From Halomonas maura (lineage in GTDB: Bacteria; Pseudomonadota; Gammaproteobacteria; Pseudomonadales; Halomonadaceae): DNA of 64,000 bases. The notes beneath the pieces are model-generated. The model had not been told where the DNA came from. It worked only from the letters and a program-made list of their open reading frames with translations, and ran no database searches. The stretch is from contig NZ_JAUFPQ010000013.1 of assembly GCF_030409305.1 (NCBI RefSeq), forward strand, positions 124,001 to 188,000. The letters run 5' to 3'. Of this stretch, positions 44,908 to 53,563 are shown piece by piece. The translations under genes and the position numbers were made by a program. How positions within the stretch are numbered: position 1 is the stretch's first letter; each line of letters starts with the position of its first letter.

Positions 44908-45300
44908 TCACTGGAAGCTCACCACCTCGCCCTGCCGGTCGAAGGCCAGGAAGCGCTCGATAGCGCCCATCTTCAGCGACTCCACCATGCGCTGCAGGTG
45001 TGGCTCGACTTCCGCCTGGTGGCTCGGGTCGTCCAGGGCCGCGACGAAGGCGATATCCCAGGCGATGCCCGTCTCCTCGGCTTCCGCCACCAGCGCCGCC
45101 ATGTCACCGAGTTCGTCGGGCGTCTTGTCGACGCACAGCACCGGCGTCAGCACCCCGCCCTCGCCCTGCGCGAAGCGCGCCCGTTGCGCCTCGCTCGGTT
45201 GGTCCGGCAGTTCGGCGCGGGTCAGCACGAACAGCAGGCGCTGCGGCTCGGGCTGGCGGCGGGCCTCCTCGAGCAGGTCGGCGAAGTGCGAGATGGCCAT
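44908..45300 (-). CDS. Conserved hypothetical protein (sometimes labelled ribonucleotide reductase subunit alpha)
   Basis: A soluble 130-residue protein with no known motif. Recognisable conserved stretches are PEPQRLLFVLTRAELP near the N-terminus, GGVLTPVLCVDKTPDEL in the middle and a C-terminal FLAFDRQGEVVSF. Homologues in Pseudomonas carry the automatic name ribonucleotide reductase subunit alpha without visible homology to RNR; I regard the function as unknown. Its nearness to anaerobic RNR and ubiquinone genes may reflect a shared anaerobic role. Start ATG at 45300 after AAGGAGG. Confidence 0.75.
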   Translation of the reverse strand: MAISHFADLLEEARRQPEPQRLLFVLTRAELPDQPSEAQRARFAQGEGGVLTPVLCVDKTPDELGDMAALVAEAEETGIAWDIAFVAALDDPSHQAEVEPHLQRMVESLKMGAIERFLAFDRQGEVVSFQ

Positions 45301-45416
45301 GGGGCCTCCTTGGGATCGAACGGAAAGGGATGACGGCAGGGTAGCCGGCCGGGGCCGCCCCCGGAAAGCCTTCTCTCGCGCCCGCCCACCGAGGGGCCGC
45401 GCAACCCGGGCCCGCC

Positions 45417-45430
45417 ATGACCCGGGTCAA
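45417..45430 (+). promoter_or_regulatory. FNR/Dnr box before ubiU
   Basis: ATGAC-CCGG-GTCAA matches seven of ten consensus positions; its centre is about 64 bp before the ubiU start. The ubiT box lies at the same distance from its gene. Confidence 0.7.
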
Positions 45431-45487
45431 GGGCCAGGCGCCGATAGGCGACTAGCATGGTCGGGTATTCATCGCCAGGAGACCGCC

Positions 45488-46483
45488 ATGCAGCTCGTCT
45501 GCCCCGCCGGCAACCTGCCCGCCCTGAAGCGTGCCGTGGACGAGGGGGCCGACGCCGTCTACTTCGGCTTCCGCAACGCCACCAATGCCCGCCAGTTCGC
45601 CGGCCTCAACTTCTCCGACCGGCGCGCCCGCCAGGGCATCGACTATGCCCGGGGCCGCGGCCGGCGGGTGTTCTGCGCCATCAACACCTACCCGCAGCCC
45701 GACGGCTGGGCCCAGTGGACCCGGGCCGTCGACCAGGCCGCCGAGCTCGGCGTCGATGCGCTGATCCTGGCCGACATGGGCCTGCTGGAGTATGCCGCCC
45801 GCCGCCACCCCGAGCTGCCCCGACACCTCTCGGTGCAGGGCTCGGCCACCAGTCACCAGGCGCTGCGCTTCTACCACGATCACTTCGGCATCCAGCGCGC
45901 CGTGCTGCCGCGGGTGCTGTCGATCACCCAGGTCCGCGACCTGGCCAAGCAGAGCCCGGTGGAACTGGAGGTCTTCGCCTTCGGCAGCCTGTGCATCATG
46001 GCCGAGGGGCGCTGCTACCTGTCGTCCTACCTCACCGGCGAGTCGCCCAACACCCGCGGCGTCTGCTCCCCGGCCGCGCACGTGCGCTGGGAGCAGACCC
46101 CCGCGGGGCTGGAGTCGCGGCTCGGCGGGGTGCTGATCGACCGCTATGGCGAGGAGGAGCGGGCCGGCTACCCGACCCTGTGCAAGGGGCGCTTCGACGT
46201 CGCCGGCGAGACCTATCACGCCATCGAGGAGCCCACCAGCCTCAATACCCTGGAGCTGCTGCCGGAGCTCGACGAGCTGGGCATCAGCGCGGTGAAGATC
46301 GAGGGCCGCCAGCGCAGCCCGGCCTATGTGTCGCGGGTCGCCGGCATCTGGCGCCAGGCCCTGGACCGCCTGGCCCGCGACCCGGCGCGCTTCCGCCCCG
46401 ACCCGTCCTGGCTGGCGGGCCTCGGCGAGCTCTCCGAGGGCGCCACCACCACCCTGGGCGCCTACGAGCGGCGCTGGAAATAG
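45488..46483 (+). CDS. ubiU: UbiU, O2-independent ubiquinone hydroxylation (U32 family)
   Basis: A 331-residue peptidase-U32-like protein. With UbiV it forms a [4Fe-4S] complex that hydroxylates the ubiquinone ring without O2, using prephenate. Conserved features are CPAGNLPALKRAVDEGADAVYFG at the N-terminus, the cysteines of CIMAEGRCYLSS and CSPAAH (about 175-200) and KIEGRQRSP near 280. Start 45488; ubiV follows after 8 bp. Ubiquinone is the electron carrier feeding NarI and the denitrification chain. Confidence 0.93.
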   Translation: MQLVCPAGNLPALKRAVDEGADAVYFGFRNATNARQFAGLNFSDRRARQGIDYARGRGRRVFCAINTYPQPDGWAQWTRAVDQAAELGVDALILADMGLLEYAARRHPELPRHLSVQGSATSHQALRFYHDHFGIQRAVLPRVLSITQVRDLAKQSPVELEVFAFGSLCIMAEGRCYLSSYLTGESPNTRGVCSPAAHVRWEQTPAGLESRLGGVLIDRYGEEERAGYPTLCKGRFDVAGETYHAIEEPTSLNTLELLPELDELGISAVKIEGRQRSPAYVSRVAGIWRQALDRLARDPARFRPDPSWLAGLGELSEGATTTLGAYERRWK

Positions 46484-46491
46484 GAGGCTCC

Positions 46492-47406
46492 ATGACCGAC
46501 ACGCCGCTGCAACTGAGCCTGGGGCCGGTGCTCTTCTACTGGACCCGCGAGGACTACGCCGCCTTCTACCGCGAGGCCGCCGACTGGCCCGTGGAGGCCG
46601 TCACCCTGGGCGAGAGCGTCTGCTCGCGACGCCGCGACATGAAGCTCGACGACTGGCTGGGGATCGGCCGGGAACTCGCCCAGGGCGGCAAGCGGGTGAC
46701 CCTGGCCTCCCAGACGCTGATCGAGTCCGAGGCCGACCTGCGCGACCTGCGCAAGCTCTGCGACAATGGCGAGTTCGTGGTCGAGGCCAACGACCAGAGC
46801 GCCCTGCAGTTCCTCACGGCGGCCGGGCTGCCCTTCGTCGGCGGTGCCGCCCTCAACCTCTACAACCGCCAGGCCATCGCGCTGCTCGCGCGCGCCGGCC
46901 TGCAGGCCTGGCAGGCCCCGGTGGAGATGTCCCGGGAGGCGCTCGCGACCCTGCTCGACGACTGCCGCACCCAGGGCGTCACGCTGCCCTGCGAGGTCTT
47001 CGCCTACGGTCACCTGCCGCTCGCCTGGTCGTCGCGCTGCTTCACCGCCCGCCGCCACCAGCGCCCCAAGGACCGCTGCCGGTTCGTCTGCCAGAAGTAC
47101 CCCGAGGGCCTGGCCCTGCGCTCCCAGGAAGCCCGGGAGGTGTTCACCCTCAACGGCATCCAGACCCTGTCCGGGGCCTGCCAGGACCTGCGCCATGCGC
47201 TGCCCGACATGCAGGCCCTGGGGGTGGCGACGGCCCGGCTGAGTCCCCGGGCCCGGGGCATGGCGGAGATCGTGGCGGCCTTCGATGCGGCGCGCCACGG
47301 CCGGCTGCCGGCCCCCGACCCGCTGGCCCTGGTCGACGCCACCCTGTGCGACGGCTACTGGCACGGTCGGCCCGGCATGGACCACCACCCGGAGACCGCC
47401 CCATGA
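46492..47406 (+). CDS. ubiV: UbiV, O2-independent ubiquinone hydroxylation (U32 family)
   Basis: A 304-residue partner of UbiU. It has the family start LGPVLFYW, GESVCSRRRDMKLDDW (about 35-50) and a cysteine-bearing segment (SSRCFTARRHQRPKDRCRFVCQKYPEG, about 180-205) that would hold the iron-sulfur cluster. Starts after TAGGAGGCTCC. Overlaps the nrdG-like gene by 4 bp. Confidence 0.92.
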   Translation: MTDTPLQLSLGPVLFYWTREDYAAFYREAADWPVEAVTLGESVCSRRRDMKLDDWLGIGRELAQGGKRVTLASQTLIESEADLRDLRKLCDNGEFVVEANDQSALQFLTAAGLPFVGGAALNLYNRQAIALLARAGLQAWQAPVEMSREALATLLDDCRTQGVTLPCEVFAYGHLPLAWSSRCFTARRHQRPKDRCRFVCQKYPEGLALRSQEAREVFTLNGIQTLSGACQDLRHALPDMQALGVATARLSPRARGMAEIVAAFDAARHGRLPAPDPLALVDATLCDGYWHGRPGMDHHPETAP

Positions 47407-48149
47407 CGATTCCCGCCATGCGCCTCGAGGACGAAACGGCCCGGCCCCTGCGCCTTCCGCTGGCCGGGCTCACCACCCTGGACCCCGAGGCCTTTCCGGG
47501 CCGCCGCGCCGCGGTGGTCTACCTCCAGGGCTGCCCGCTGCAGTGCGGCTACTGCGAGAACGGCTCGATGATGGCGCCTCGTCGCGGCGCGCCCGGCGAG
47601 TGGGCGGCGGTCCGGGACTACCTGGAGCGTCGCCTCGGCGACCTGGAGGCGGTGGTGTTCAGCGGTGGCGAGCCGACCCTGCACGCCGACCTGCCGGCGG
47701 CCATCGCGGACGCCCGCGCCCTGGGGCTCTCGGTGGGCCTGCACACGGCGGGCCCCTACCCCGACCGCCTGGTGCGGCTGCTGCCGCAGCTGGACTGGGT
47801 GGCTCTGGACGTCAAGGGCCGCGGCGCGGACTTCGACCGCATCGGCGGCCGCGACGGGGTCTGGCGCCGCCATGCCCGCAGCCTCGAGGCGCTGCTCGCC
47901 GGGGAGGTCGCCTTCGAGTGCCGCACCACGGTGCACTGGCGGGACTTCGCGCTGGCCGACGTGGAGCGCCTGGCGTTGACCCTGGCCGACTGCGGCGTGC
48001 GCCGCTATGCCCTCCAGCTCGCCCGCACCGAGCGCTGCCAGGACCCGGCGTACTGCGCGCCGGTGCCGGGTGCCCCCACGACGCCGGCCCTCGAGGCCCT
48101 GGCCCGCCGCCTGCGCCCTCACTTCGCCAGGCTCACGCTGCGTCATTGA
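47403..48149 (+). CDS. nrdG: NrdG-like radical SAM activating protein
   Basis: A 248-residue radical SAM protein with C44-PLQC48-GYC51 and the FSGGEPTL glycine motif (about 84). It resembles the activases of anaerobic (class III) ribonucleotide reductase, which make a glycyl radical in NrdD. No nrdD is in this window; the RNR present (nrdJa/nrdJb) is B12-dependent and needs no activase. So the partner may be elsewhere, or the protein may activate something else. Translationally coupled to ubiV (ATGA). Confidence 0.75.
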   Translation: MTIPAMRLEDETARPLRLPLAGLTTLDPEAFPGRRAAVVYLQGCPLQCGYCENGSMMAPRRGAPGEWAAVRDYLERRLGDLEAVVFSGGEPTLHADLPAAIADARALGLSVGLHTAGPYPDRLVRLLPQLDWVALDVKGRGADFDRIGGRDGVWRRHARSLEALLAGEVAFECRTTVHWRDFALADVERLALTLADCGVRRYALQLARTERCQDPAYCAPVPGAPTTPALEALARRLRPHFARLTLRH

Positions 48150-48299
48150 ACGGCGCAGGGCCTCCCCGGCGCACGCCGAAGCTGGTGATCAGGGAACTCC
48201 TCGCCCCCACTCGCTGCCCACGGGGGGCCGAGCCGTCACCCGACGCCTCGGGGTCGCGACAGACGGCTCCCCCATTGCCGACGCAGCAAGGAGCGATGC

Positions 48300-48578
48300 A
48301 TGCAAATCGTCATCGAGAACATCAGCATGGCCGACGAGGAGTTTCACCAGCTCATCAGCGGTGAGACCGGCGATGCGCTTCGCCAGACGGCCAAGAACTA
48401 CCTGGGCAGCCAGGGCCACACCGAGAAGGAGCTGGCCCGGCTCAAGGCGGCCGGTGGCGCGGAATATGAAGACTTGCGCAGGAGGATGACAGCGCACGCG
48501 ATCGAGGTGGTCAGCCTGCCGCCGACCGACTGGCACATCCGCTTCGATATCGCCTTCGACGGCGGCAAGAAGGCCTAG
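48300..48578 (+). CDS. Hypothetical 92-residue protein
   Basis: A small soluble protein, start ATG 48300 after AAGGAG, with no recognised family. It is mainly predicted helix with a C-terminal strand-like part (DWHIRFDIAFDGGKKA). It follows the nrdG-like gene by 150 bp on the same strand, and a GC-rich hairpin follows it. Codon use matches its neighbours, supporting a real gene. The 150-bp gap before it holds no recognisable signal. Confidence 0.6.
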   Translation: MQIVIENISMADEEFHQLISGETGDALRQTAKNYLGSQGHTEKELARLKAAGGAEYEDLRRRMTAHAIEVVSLPPTDWHIRFDIAFDGGKKA

Positions 48579-48583
48579 CCATC

Positions 48584-48607
48584 GCCGGCCCTCGCCGGGG
48601 GGCCGGC
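48584..48607. terminator. Hairpin between converging small gene and nrdJb
   Basis: GCCGGCCC (48584-48591) pairs with GGGCCGGC (48600-48607), eight bases apart, in the 84-bp gap between converging genes. Likely a shared terminator; no T-tract. Confidence 0.5.
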
Positions 48608-48662
48608 ACCGGCATGCCGCCCGCGGGGCCGCGGAGGCGGCCCCCAGGCCAGCGGCACCCGG

Positions 48663-49403
48663 CTAGCCGCACTTGGACCAGCCGCAGCCCGCATAGCAGG
48701 TCGGGCAGCCGTCCATCATGATCAGCTCGCCGTTGCACTCGGGACAGTGGCCCACCACGGCGGGGCCGCCCTGCTGCTCGCGGGCCTCCCGCTCGGCCCG
48801 GTCCAGCTCCTCGGCACTGGGCGGCTGCCAGCCGTGGCCGCTGGCCAGGCGCTGGGCATAGCGGCTGACCAGCTCTTCCACCGGCACCTGGTTGCCGTCC
48901 AGGTCGAGGAAGCCGCGGCGATAGAGGATCTGCTGGATCGACCAGGCAATGGCCGCGACCTCGGAGTCGTGGAACATCGGCTTGCCCCAGCGGTTCATGC
49001 CGCAGCGCACCAGCCCCTTGTCCCAGGCCACCTTGCGCAGGTCGGCCACCGCCTGGGTGACATAGCCGCCGCGGGCCGCCAGTGACAGGCTGCGCATGGT
49101 GGCGGTGATCCACTGGTGCTCGCTGGACAACTGCCCGGAGGGGAAGAAGAACTCCACCGGCCGCTCGATGACCACCCGCTTGCCGTTCAGCACGCCCTCC
49201 ACGGGCATGAAGGAGACCAGCAGGTAGACCTTCTTGCGGCCCTCGGCACCGACGTAGGAGATCTTCTCCGAAACGGCCTCCAGGGTGCCCTCGGGACGCG
49301 AGGGGATGCGCACCGTCAGTGGGTTCTCGTCGGCCAGCGGCGGCGCCTCCACCGCCTTCTTGACGCTGTAGGATACGATTTTCGAGGTGATCTCGACGGC
49401 CAT
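48663..49403 (-). CDS. nrdJb: NrdJb, small component of B12-dependent ribonucleotide reductase
   Basis: A 246-residue protein corresponding to the C-terminal part of class II RNR, encoded separately as in Pseudomonas aeruginosa nrdJab. It ends in a zinc-ribbon/redox tail with cysteines CPEC, CPTC and the terminal CGWSKCG, which would reduce the active-site disulfide of NrdJa. Located 54 bp after nrdJa. Confidence 0.9.
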   Translation of the reverse strand: MAVEITSKIVSYSVKKAVEAPPLADENPLTVRIPSRPEGTLEAVSEKISYVGAEGRKKVYLLVSFMPVEGVLNGKRVVIERPVEFFFPSGQLSSEHQWITATMRSLSLAARGGYVTQAVADLRKVAWDKGLVRCGMNRWGKPMFHDSEVAAIAWSIQQILYRRGFLDLDGNQVPVEELVSRYAQRLASGHGWQPPSAEELDRAEREAREQQGGPAVVGHCPECNGELIMMDGCPTCYAGCGWSKCG

Positions 49404-49457
49404 CAGCGGGCTCCTCCACTCGGGTGACGTTGGGCGATCGGGCGACGCAGCACGCGC

Positions 49458-52400
49458 TTACCACTTGCCATAGGTGCCCTCCTTCAGCGCGTCGTAGAGG
49501 TTGGCCGCCTTGTGCTCCTCGCCGTCGTAGATCACCGTCTCGTCGCCGGCCAGTTCGACGGTCTCGCCGTTCTCCAGCTCGAAGACGTAGGTGGTGTTCT
49601 TGAGGTCGTCCTCCCGCACCAGCACCCCCTGGAAGGCCTCGGGGTTGAAGCGGAAGGTGGTGCAGCCCTTGAGCTGGTTGTCGTAGGCGTCCAGGTACAG
49701 GTCCTTGAAGTCCTCGAAGGGAAAGTCGGTGGGAACGTTCACCGTCTTGGAGATGGCCGAGTCCACCCAGGCCTGGGCCGCCGCCTGCACCGCGACGTGC
49801 TGGCGCGGCGTCACCGCGTCGGCGGTGACGAAGTACTCCGGCAGGTCGCTCTCCACGGCGTCGGGGGCGACGAAGTGCCGATAGGCGGCCAGCTCGAAGG
49901 ACACCACCTCGACCTGCTCCTTGGTCTTGCGCCCGGCCTGGATGACGTTGCGGAAGTAGCGGTGCGAGAAGGACGGCTCGATGCCGTTGGAGGCATTGTT
50001 GCCCAGCGACAGCGAGATGGTGCCGGTGGGCGCGATGGAGCTGTGGTGGGTGAAGCGCGCGCCATGCTCGGCGAGCTCGGCCACCAGCTCCGGCTCCACC
50101 TCGGCGATCTTCTGCATATAGCGGCTGTAGCGGGCGTGCAGGAGGCGTCCGGGCACGCGATCGCCCGCCTCATAGCCGTCCTGCGCCAGCTCGGGCCGCT
50201 CGCGCAGCATCTTCGGGGTGATGGTGAAGTCCTCGGCGAGGATCGGCGCCATGCCCTTCTCCTTGGCCAGTTCCAGGGCCTGCTTCCAGCCTTCGATGGC
50301 CATCACCCGGCTGACCTCCTCGGTGAAGGCCAGCGACTCCGGCGAGCCATAGGGCAGCTTGAGCATGGTCAGGGTCGAGCCGAGCCCCAGGAAGCCCATG
50401 CCATGGCGGCGCTTGGCCTCGATCTCGCGGCGCTGGCCCGCCAGCGGCAGGCCGCTGAGCTCCACCACGTTGTCGAGCATGCGGGTGAAGATGGCCACCA
50501 CCTGCCGGTAGCGGTCCCAGTCGAAGCGCGGCGTGTCACCGAAGGGATCGAGGACGAAGCGGGTCAGGTTGATCGACCCCAGCAGGCAGGCGCCTTCCGG
50601 CGGAAGCGGTTGTTCCCCGCATTGCCCTGTCACCACGCCATTGAAAATAACGGAATTCCTATCAATTTGGGTGGTATCGTAGACGGCCTCGCGTCCCACA
50701 TGGTGAATGGAGTCGACCGTTGCCATGAAGGACTGGGTCTTGCGCAGGGCCTTACCCTCCACCCATGCTCGATACTTTTCGTTCTTGTAGTCGAGCAAGA
50801 AGCCGACTTCTTCCATGAAGCGTTCACGAGACTGACCGTCGATGATCAATTCATGATCGGCCTGGCACTCGTACTCCTGCACGCCACCTTTTCCGTCCGG
50901 CAATAGTCGACGCCCCGCCTCGCGTCGCCGATACACTCGACAGAAGACCCCCAAATTGGAAAGCAGCATCTGGACCTCCTTGAGAAGGCCCTGTTCGCTC
51001 GCGGCCAGTCGGACCGAGCAACTCTGGTCACTGTTCGACACGTTGACGGTACCATCGGCCTGAAACAGCCCGCGCAGATAGCCCTTGACGCAGTCCTCGG
51101 TGCCCCGCCATACCACTTCGGGAATCCGGAGTTTGGTCTCCCGAGTAAAGCCGTAATGTGACAGCAGGCGCGCCAGGATCACCGAGCGAATGAAGACATG
51201 GTGACGTTCGGCAACGGCGACCGGCGCCACCTGGTATCGGCGCGAGGTCTTGGCGGAGTGAGCGATCAGCTCGTTGATATACTCGGCCGTGATATCGGCC
51301 AGCGTCCGGTCGTCCCCCCAGAAGTTGACGATCACCGCCTCATGGCCGTTGCCACGATGAGTGAAGTGGCCATCGCCGGCGATCAATCCCAGCAGAGTGC
51401 CGAGCCGCTCGTTTCCCTCGATGCCGAACTGTCCCTTGCCGGACTGCACCCAGAGCCGATCCCCAACCCTCAGGTCTTTCAGCGGAATCTTGCCACGCTG
51501 GGTATAGAAGTCGTGCCACTCGGTGGCCTTGATCTCGTAACCCTCACGAGCCGTGACCCGATAGACATCCGCCTGCCTCGCGGTCATGAAGGCAGGTACC
51601 GCCGGGCGGGTCTCGACGCCTCGATCGCCAGTACGCAATGCTCGCTTGTCGACCGTCACCTGCAGCTCATCGCCTCGCTGATAGAGGTCGCCGATGGGCA
51701 ACATGCCGAACTGGGTATGCAGTCGAGTATCTGCCGTCACGCACGGGTTGGTGGCGCGGATCGCCTCGCAGAACCAGTTGTTGTTCATGCGGTTGACCTG
51801 GTCGATCAGGATGAAGCCCGGCTCGGCGAAGTCGTAGGTCGAGCGCATGATGGTGTCCCACAGCTCGCGGGCCCGGATCACCTCGACGATGCGGCAGGCC
51901 ACCCGGCCCTGGTCGTCGACGGTGTAGCCTTGCTCGATCACCGGCCAGTCCCGGTAGACCAGCTCGGCCTCGTCGACGTCCTCCTTCTCGCCCGGGTGCA
52001 GGGGGAAGGCCAGGGGCCAGTCGGCGTCGGCGCGCACCGCCTCCATGAACTCGTCGGTGATCAGCAGGGAGAGGTTGAACTGGCGCAGGCGGCCGGCCTC
52101 GCGCTTGGCCTCGATGAAGGCCCGCACGTCCGGATGGCCGACATCGAAGGTCGCCATCTGGGCACCGCGACGCCCGCCCGCCGAGGCCACCGTGAAGCAC
52201 ATCTTGTCGTAGATATCCATGAACGCCAGGGGGCCGTTGGTCCCGGCGCCGGCCCCGAACACGAAGGCCCCCTTGTGGCGCAGGGTGGAGAACTCGTAGC
52301 CGATGCCACATCCAGACTTGAGCGTCATCCCGGCATCGACCACGGCTTCCAGGATGTCGCGCATGGAATCGCGGATGGTCCGCGAGACCGTGCAGTTGAT

Positions 52401-52691
52401 CAGGCTGACCTCGGGCTTGATGTGCCCGGCCCCGGCGTTGGCGACGATCCGGCCGGCGGGTATGGCGCCGTGGTCCAGGGCCCAGCGGAACTTCGACAGC
52501 CAGGCGTCGGCGGCCTCGCCTTCCACCGCGGCCAGCGCCCGGGCCACGCGCTCGCGGGTGGCGGCGGGGTCGGCATCCACGGGACGGCCATGGCGGTCCT
52601 TGAGACGGTACTTGGTGTCCCAGATGTCGAGGGAGGGCACCTGCATAGGAACCTCGTCGACGATGGGGGCATCCTTGGCGGATGTCGGCAT
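49458..52691 (-). CDS. nrdJa: NrdJa, B12-dependent (class II) ribonucleotide reductase, intein-containing
   Basis: A 1077-residue precursor. Removing the 374-residue intein leaves about 703 residues, close to known NrdJa proteins. The host motif NPCGEQPL, which holds the radical-bearing cysteine (N-x-C-x-E), is split by the intein between NP and CGEQ. Other RNR features are SLINCTVSRTIRDSM, LKSGCGIGYEFS, the AxxGxRRGAQMA segment and TGTISLSLGNNASNGIEPSF. The enzyme makes deoxynucleotides independently of O2 using adenosylcobalamin. Operon ubiT-nrdJa-nrdJb; an FNR/Dnr-like box precedes ubiT. Confidence 0.93.
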   Translation of the reverse strand: MPTSAKDAPIVDEVPMQVPSLDIWDTKYRLKDRHGRPVDADPAATRERVARALAAVEGEAADAWLSKFRWALDHGAIPAGRIVANAGAGHIKPEVSLINCTVSRTIRDSMRDILEAVVDAGMTLKSGCGIGYEFSTLRHKGAFVFGAGAGTNGPLAFMDIYDKMCFTVASAGGRRGAQMATFDVGHPDVRAFIEAKREAGRLRQFNLSLLITDEFMEAVRADADWPLAFPLHPGEKEDVDEAELVYRDWPVIEQGYTVDDQGRVACRIVEVIRARELWDTIMRSTYDFAEPGFILIDQVNRMNNNWFCEAIRATNPCVTADTRLHTQFGMLPIGDLYQRGDELQVTVDKRALRTGDRGVETRPAVPAFMTARQADVYRVTAREGYEIKATEWHDFYTQRGKIPLKDLRVGDRLWVQSGKGQFGIEGNERLGTLLGLIAGDGHFTHRGNGHEAVIVNFWGDDRTLADITAEYINELIAHSAKTSRRYQVAPVAVAERHHVFIRSVILARLLSHYGFTRETKLRIPEVVWRGTEDCVKGYLRGLFQADGTVNVSNSDQSCSVRLAASEQGLLKEVQMLLSNLGVFCRVYRRREAGRRLLPDGKGGVQEYECQADHELIIDGQSRERFMEEVGFLLDYKNEKYRAWVEGKALRKTQSFMATVDSIHHVGREAVYDTTQIDRNSVIFNGVVTGQCGEQPLPPEGACLLGSINLTRFVLDPFGDTPRFDWDRYRQVVAIFTRMLDNVVELSGLPLAGQRREIEAKRRHGMGFLGLGSTLTMLKLPYGSPESLAFTEEVSRVMAIEGWKQALELAKEKGMAPILAEDFTITPKMLRERPELAQDGYEAGDRVPGRLLHARYSRYMQKIAEVEPELVAELAEHGARFTHHSSIAPTGTISLSLGNNASNGIEPSFSHRYFRNVIQAGRKTKEQVEVVSFELAAYRHFVAPDAVESDLPEYFVTADAVTPRQHVAVQAAAQAWVDSAISKTVNVPTDFPFEDFKDLYLDAYDNQLKGCTTFRFNPEAFQGVLVREDDLKNTTYVFELENGETVELAGDETVIYDGEEHKAANLYDALKEGTYGKW
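50622..51743 (-). other. Intein with LAGLIDADG endonuclease inside nrdJa
   Basis: In-frame insertion of 374 residues. Cys1 opens block A (CVTADTRL), block B contains ATEWHDFYT (T-x-x-H), and two LAGLIDADG-type helices are LLGLIAGDGHF and VKGYLRGLFQADG. Block F/G reads VYDTTQIDRNSVIF then NGVVTGQ, followed by extein Cys+1 of CGEQPL. The usual penultimate His is Gly, the terminal Asn is Gln, and the block F His position is Asn. The DNA is visibly less GC-rich than the flanking exteins, a sign of transfer. Splicing is presumed because the frame is intact and the host gene is otherwise whole. Confidence 0.92.
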
Positions 52692-52719
52692 TCGGAATCT
52701 CCCAGTGGCGATGTGAGGA

Positions 52720-53193
52720 TCAATGATCGCGGCGTGCCAGCCGCTCCAGCCGGACCAGCCATTCGCCCGGGCGCCCCTGGACCAGGCCCTCCTCCAGCCC
52801 GTCGAGCAGGTTCTTGACCCTCAGGCCCAGCTCGGTGTCACCCTCCAGGGCCAGACGACGCTGAAAGAAGAGGGCGTCGGGGTCCTCCCCTCGGGTCGCC
52901 AGGCTCAGGAATTCCCGCCAGCCGCCGCGGATGACCGCCTCCCCGGGCGCCTCGCAGAGCACCAGCCGCCGCCCCGACAGGCTCAGGGTGAGGGTCAGGC
53001 CCAGATCGGCGATGACCAGGCTGATCCGTCGCCCCGCCAGGGCATCGAAGTCCCCTTCGGCAAGGGGCGCGGCGAAGGTGCGATTGAGCAGGGACTCGAC
53101 GAGGGGCCGCTGGAGTGCGACGGGCATCCTCTGTGCGATGGCCGGCACCAGCCCACGCGGCGCGAGCGGAAGGGGCAGCGAGGGGAACGGCAT
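52720..53193 (-). CDS. ubiT: UbiT, SCP2-domain ubiquinone accessory protein
   Basis: A 157-residue SCP2 lipid-binding domain protein (core about 45-150). UbiT binds quinone intermediates and is required with UbiU/UbiV for ubiquinone synthesis without O2. The start at 53193 follows AGGAG; a longer in-frame ATG at 53304 lies in the promoter region. First gene before nrdJa on the minus strand, while ubiUV lie 7 kb away on the plus strand. Confidence 0.87.
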   Translation of the reverse strand: MPFPSLPLPLAPRGLVPAIAQRMPVALQRPLVESLLNRTFAAPLAEGDFDALAGRRISLVIADLGLTLTLSLSGRRLVLCEAPGEAVIRGGWREFLSLATRGEDPDALFFQRRLALEGDTELGLRVKNLLDGLEEGLVQGRPGEWLVRLERLARRDH

Positions 53194-53250
53194 GGCAACT
53201 CTCCTGTGACGACCGATCGCCCATCCTAGGCATCGTGGCCAGCGGCCGCC

Positions 53251-53264
53251 GTGACCTGCATCAA
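53251..53264 (-). promoter_or_regulatory. FNR/Dnr box before ubiT-nrdJab
   Basis: GTGAC-CTGC-ATCAA (minus strand TTGAT-GCAG-GTCAC), eight of ten consensus positions, centred about 64 bp before the ubiT start. In the rest of the 370-bp gap 53194-53563 I see an AT-rich ATATATAG stretch near 53305, the hairpin at 53419-53447 and the glycine-rich tail at 53480-53563. Confidence 0.7.
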
Positions 53265-53418
53265 GCGACGACCGACTCACCAGGCCAACGCCTCTGACTA
53301 CCATATATAGCTCAACTCACGCCACGATACACAGCATCTTGTCTCGTTGACGCCCCGGCCCCGCCTGTTGCCGACGGCGACAGGGCGCGATGCCGCGCCC
53401 CGGTGCCCCCGGAAACGC

Positions 53419-53447
53419 AACGCGCCCGGCGAGTCGCCGGGCGCGTT
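53419..53447 (-). terminator. Strong hairpin downstream of hemN
   Basis: AACGCGCCCGGCG (53419-53431) pairs perfectly over 13 bp with CGCCGGGCGCGTT (53435-53447) around a 3-nt loop. On the minus strand it is followed by GCGTTTCC, only a short T-run. It probably ends hemN transcription. Confidence 0.65.
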
Positions 53448-53479
53448 TCAGGCCATGGAATACGGGACGGAGACGGGGC

Positions 53480-53563
53480 TCAGCGATCGCCGCCGAAGCC
53501 GCCGCCACCGCCCGTGGCGCCGTCATCACCGTCACCGGCTCCGGAACCGGCGACGCGACCGGG
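53480..53563 (-). pseudogene. Glycine-rich in-frame tail after the hemN stop codon
   Basis: After the hemN TAG (53564-53566) the same frame stays open for 27 codons to a TGA at 53480. It encodes a Gly/Asp-rich tail (GSGAGDGDDGATGGGGGFGG) that resembles natural glycine-rich C-termini of other proteins. It could be the remnant of another gene's end or, less likely, a read-through extension of HemN. Confidence 0.3.

Noticed and set aside
44908-45300. Annotation as a ribonucleotide reductase alpha subunit
   Set aside because: At 130 residues with no RNR motif it cannot be a catalytic subunit; the name appears to be a propagated label.
53480-53563. Glycine-rich tail as proven stop-codon read-through of hemN
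   Set aside because: HemN is complete at the TAG; no read-through context is evident, so it is reported only as a curiosity.
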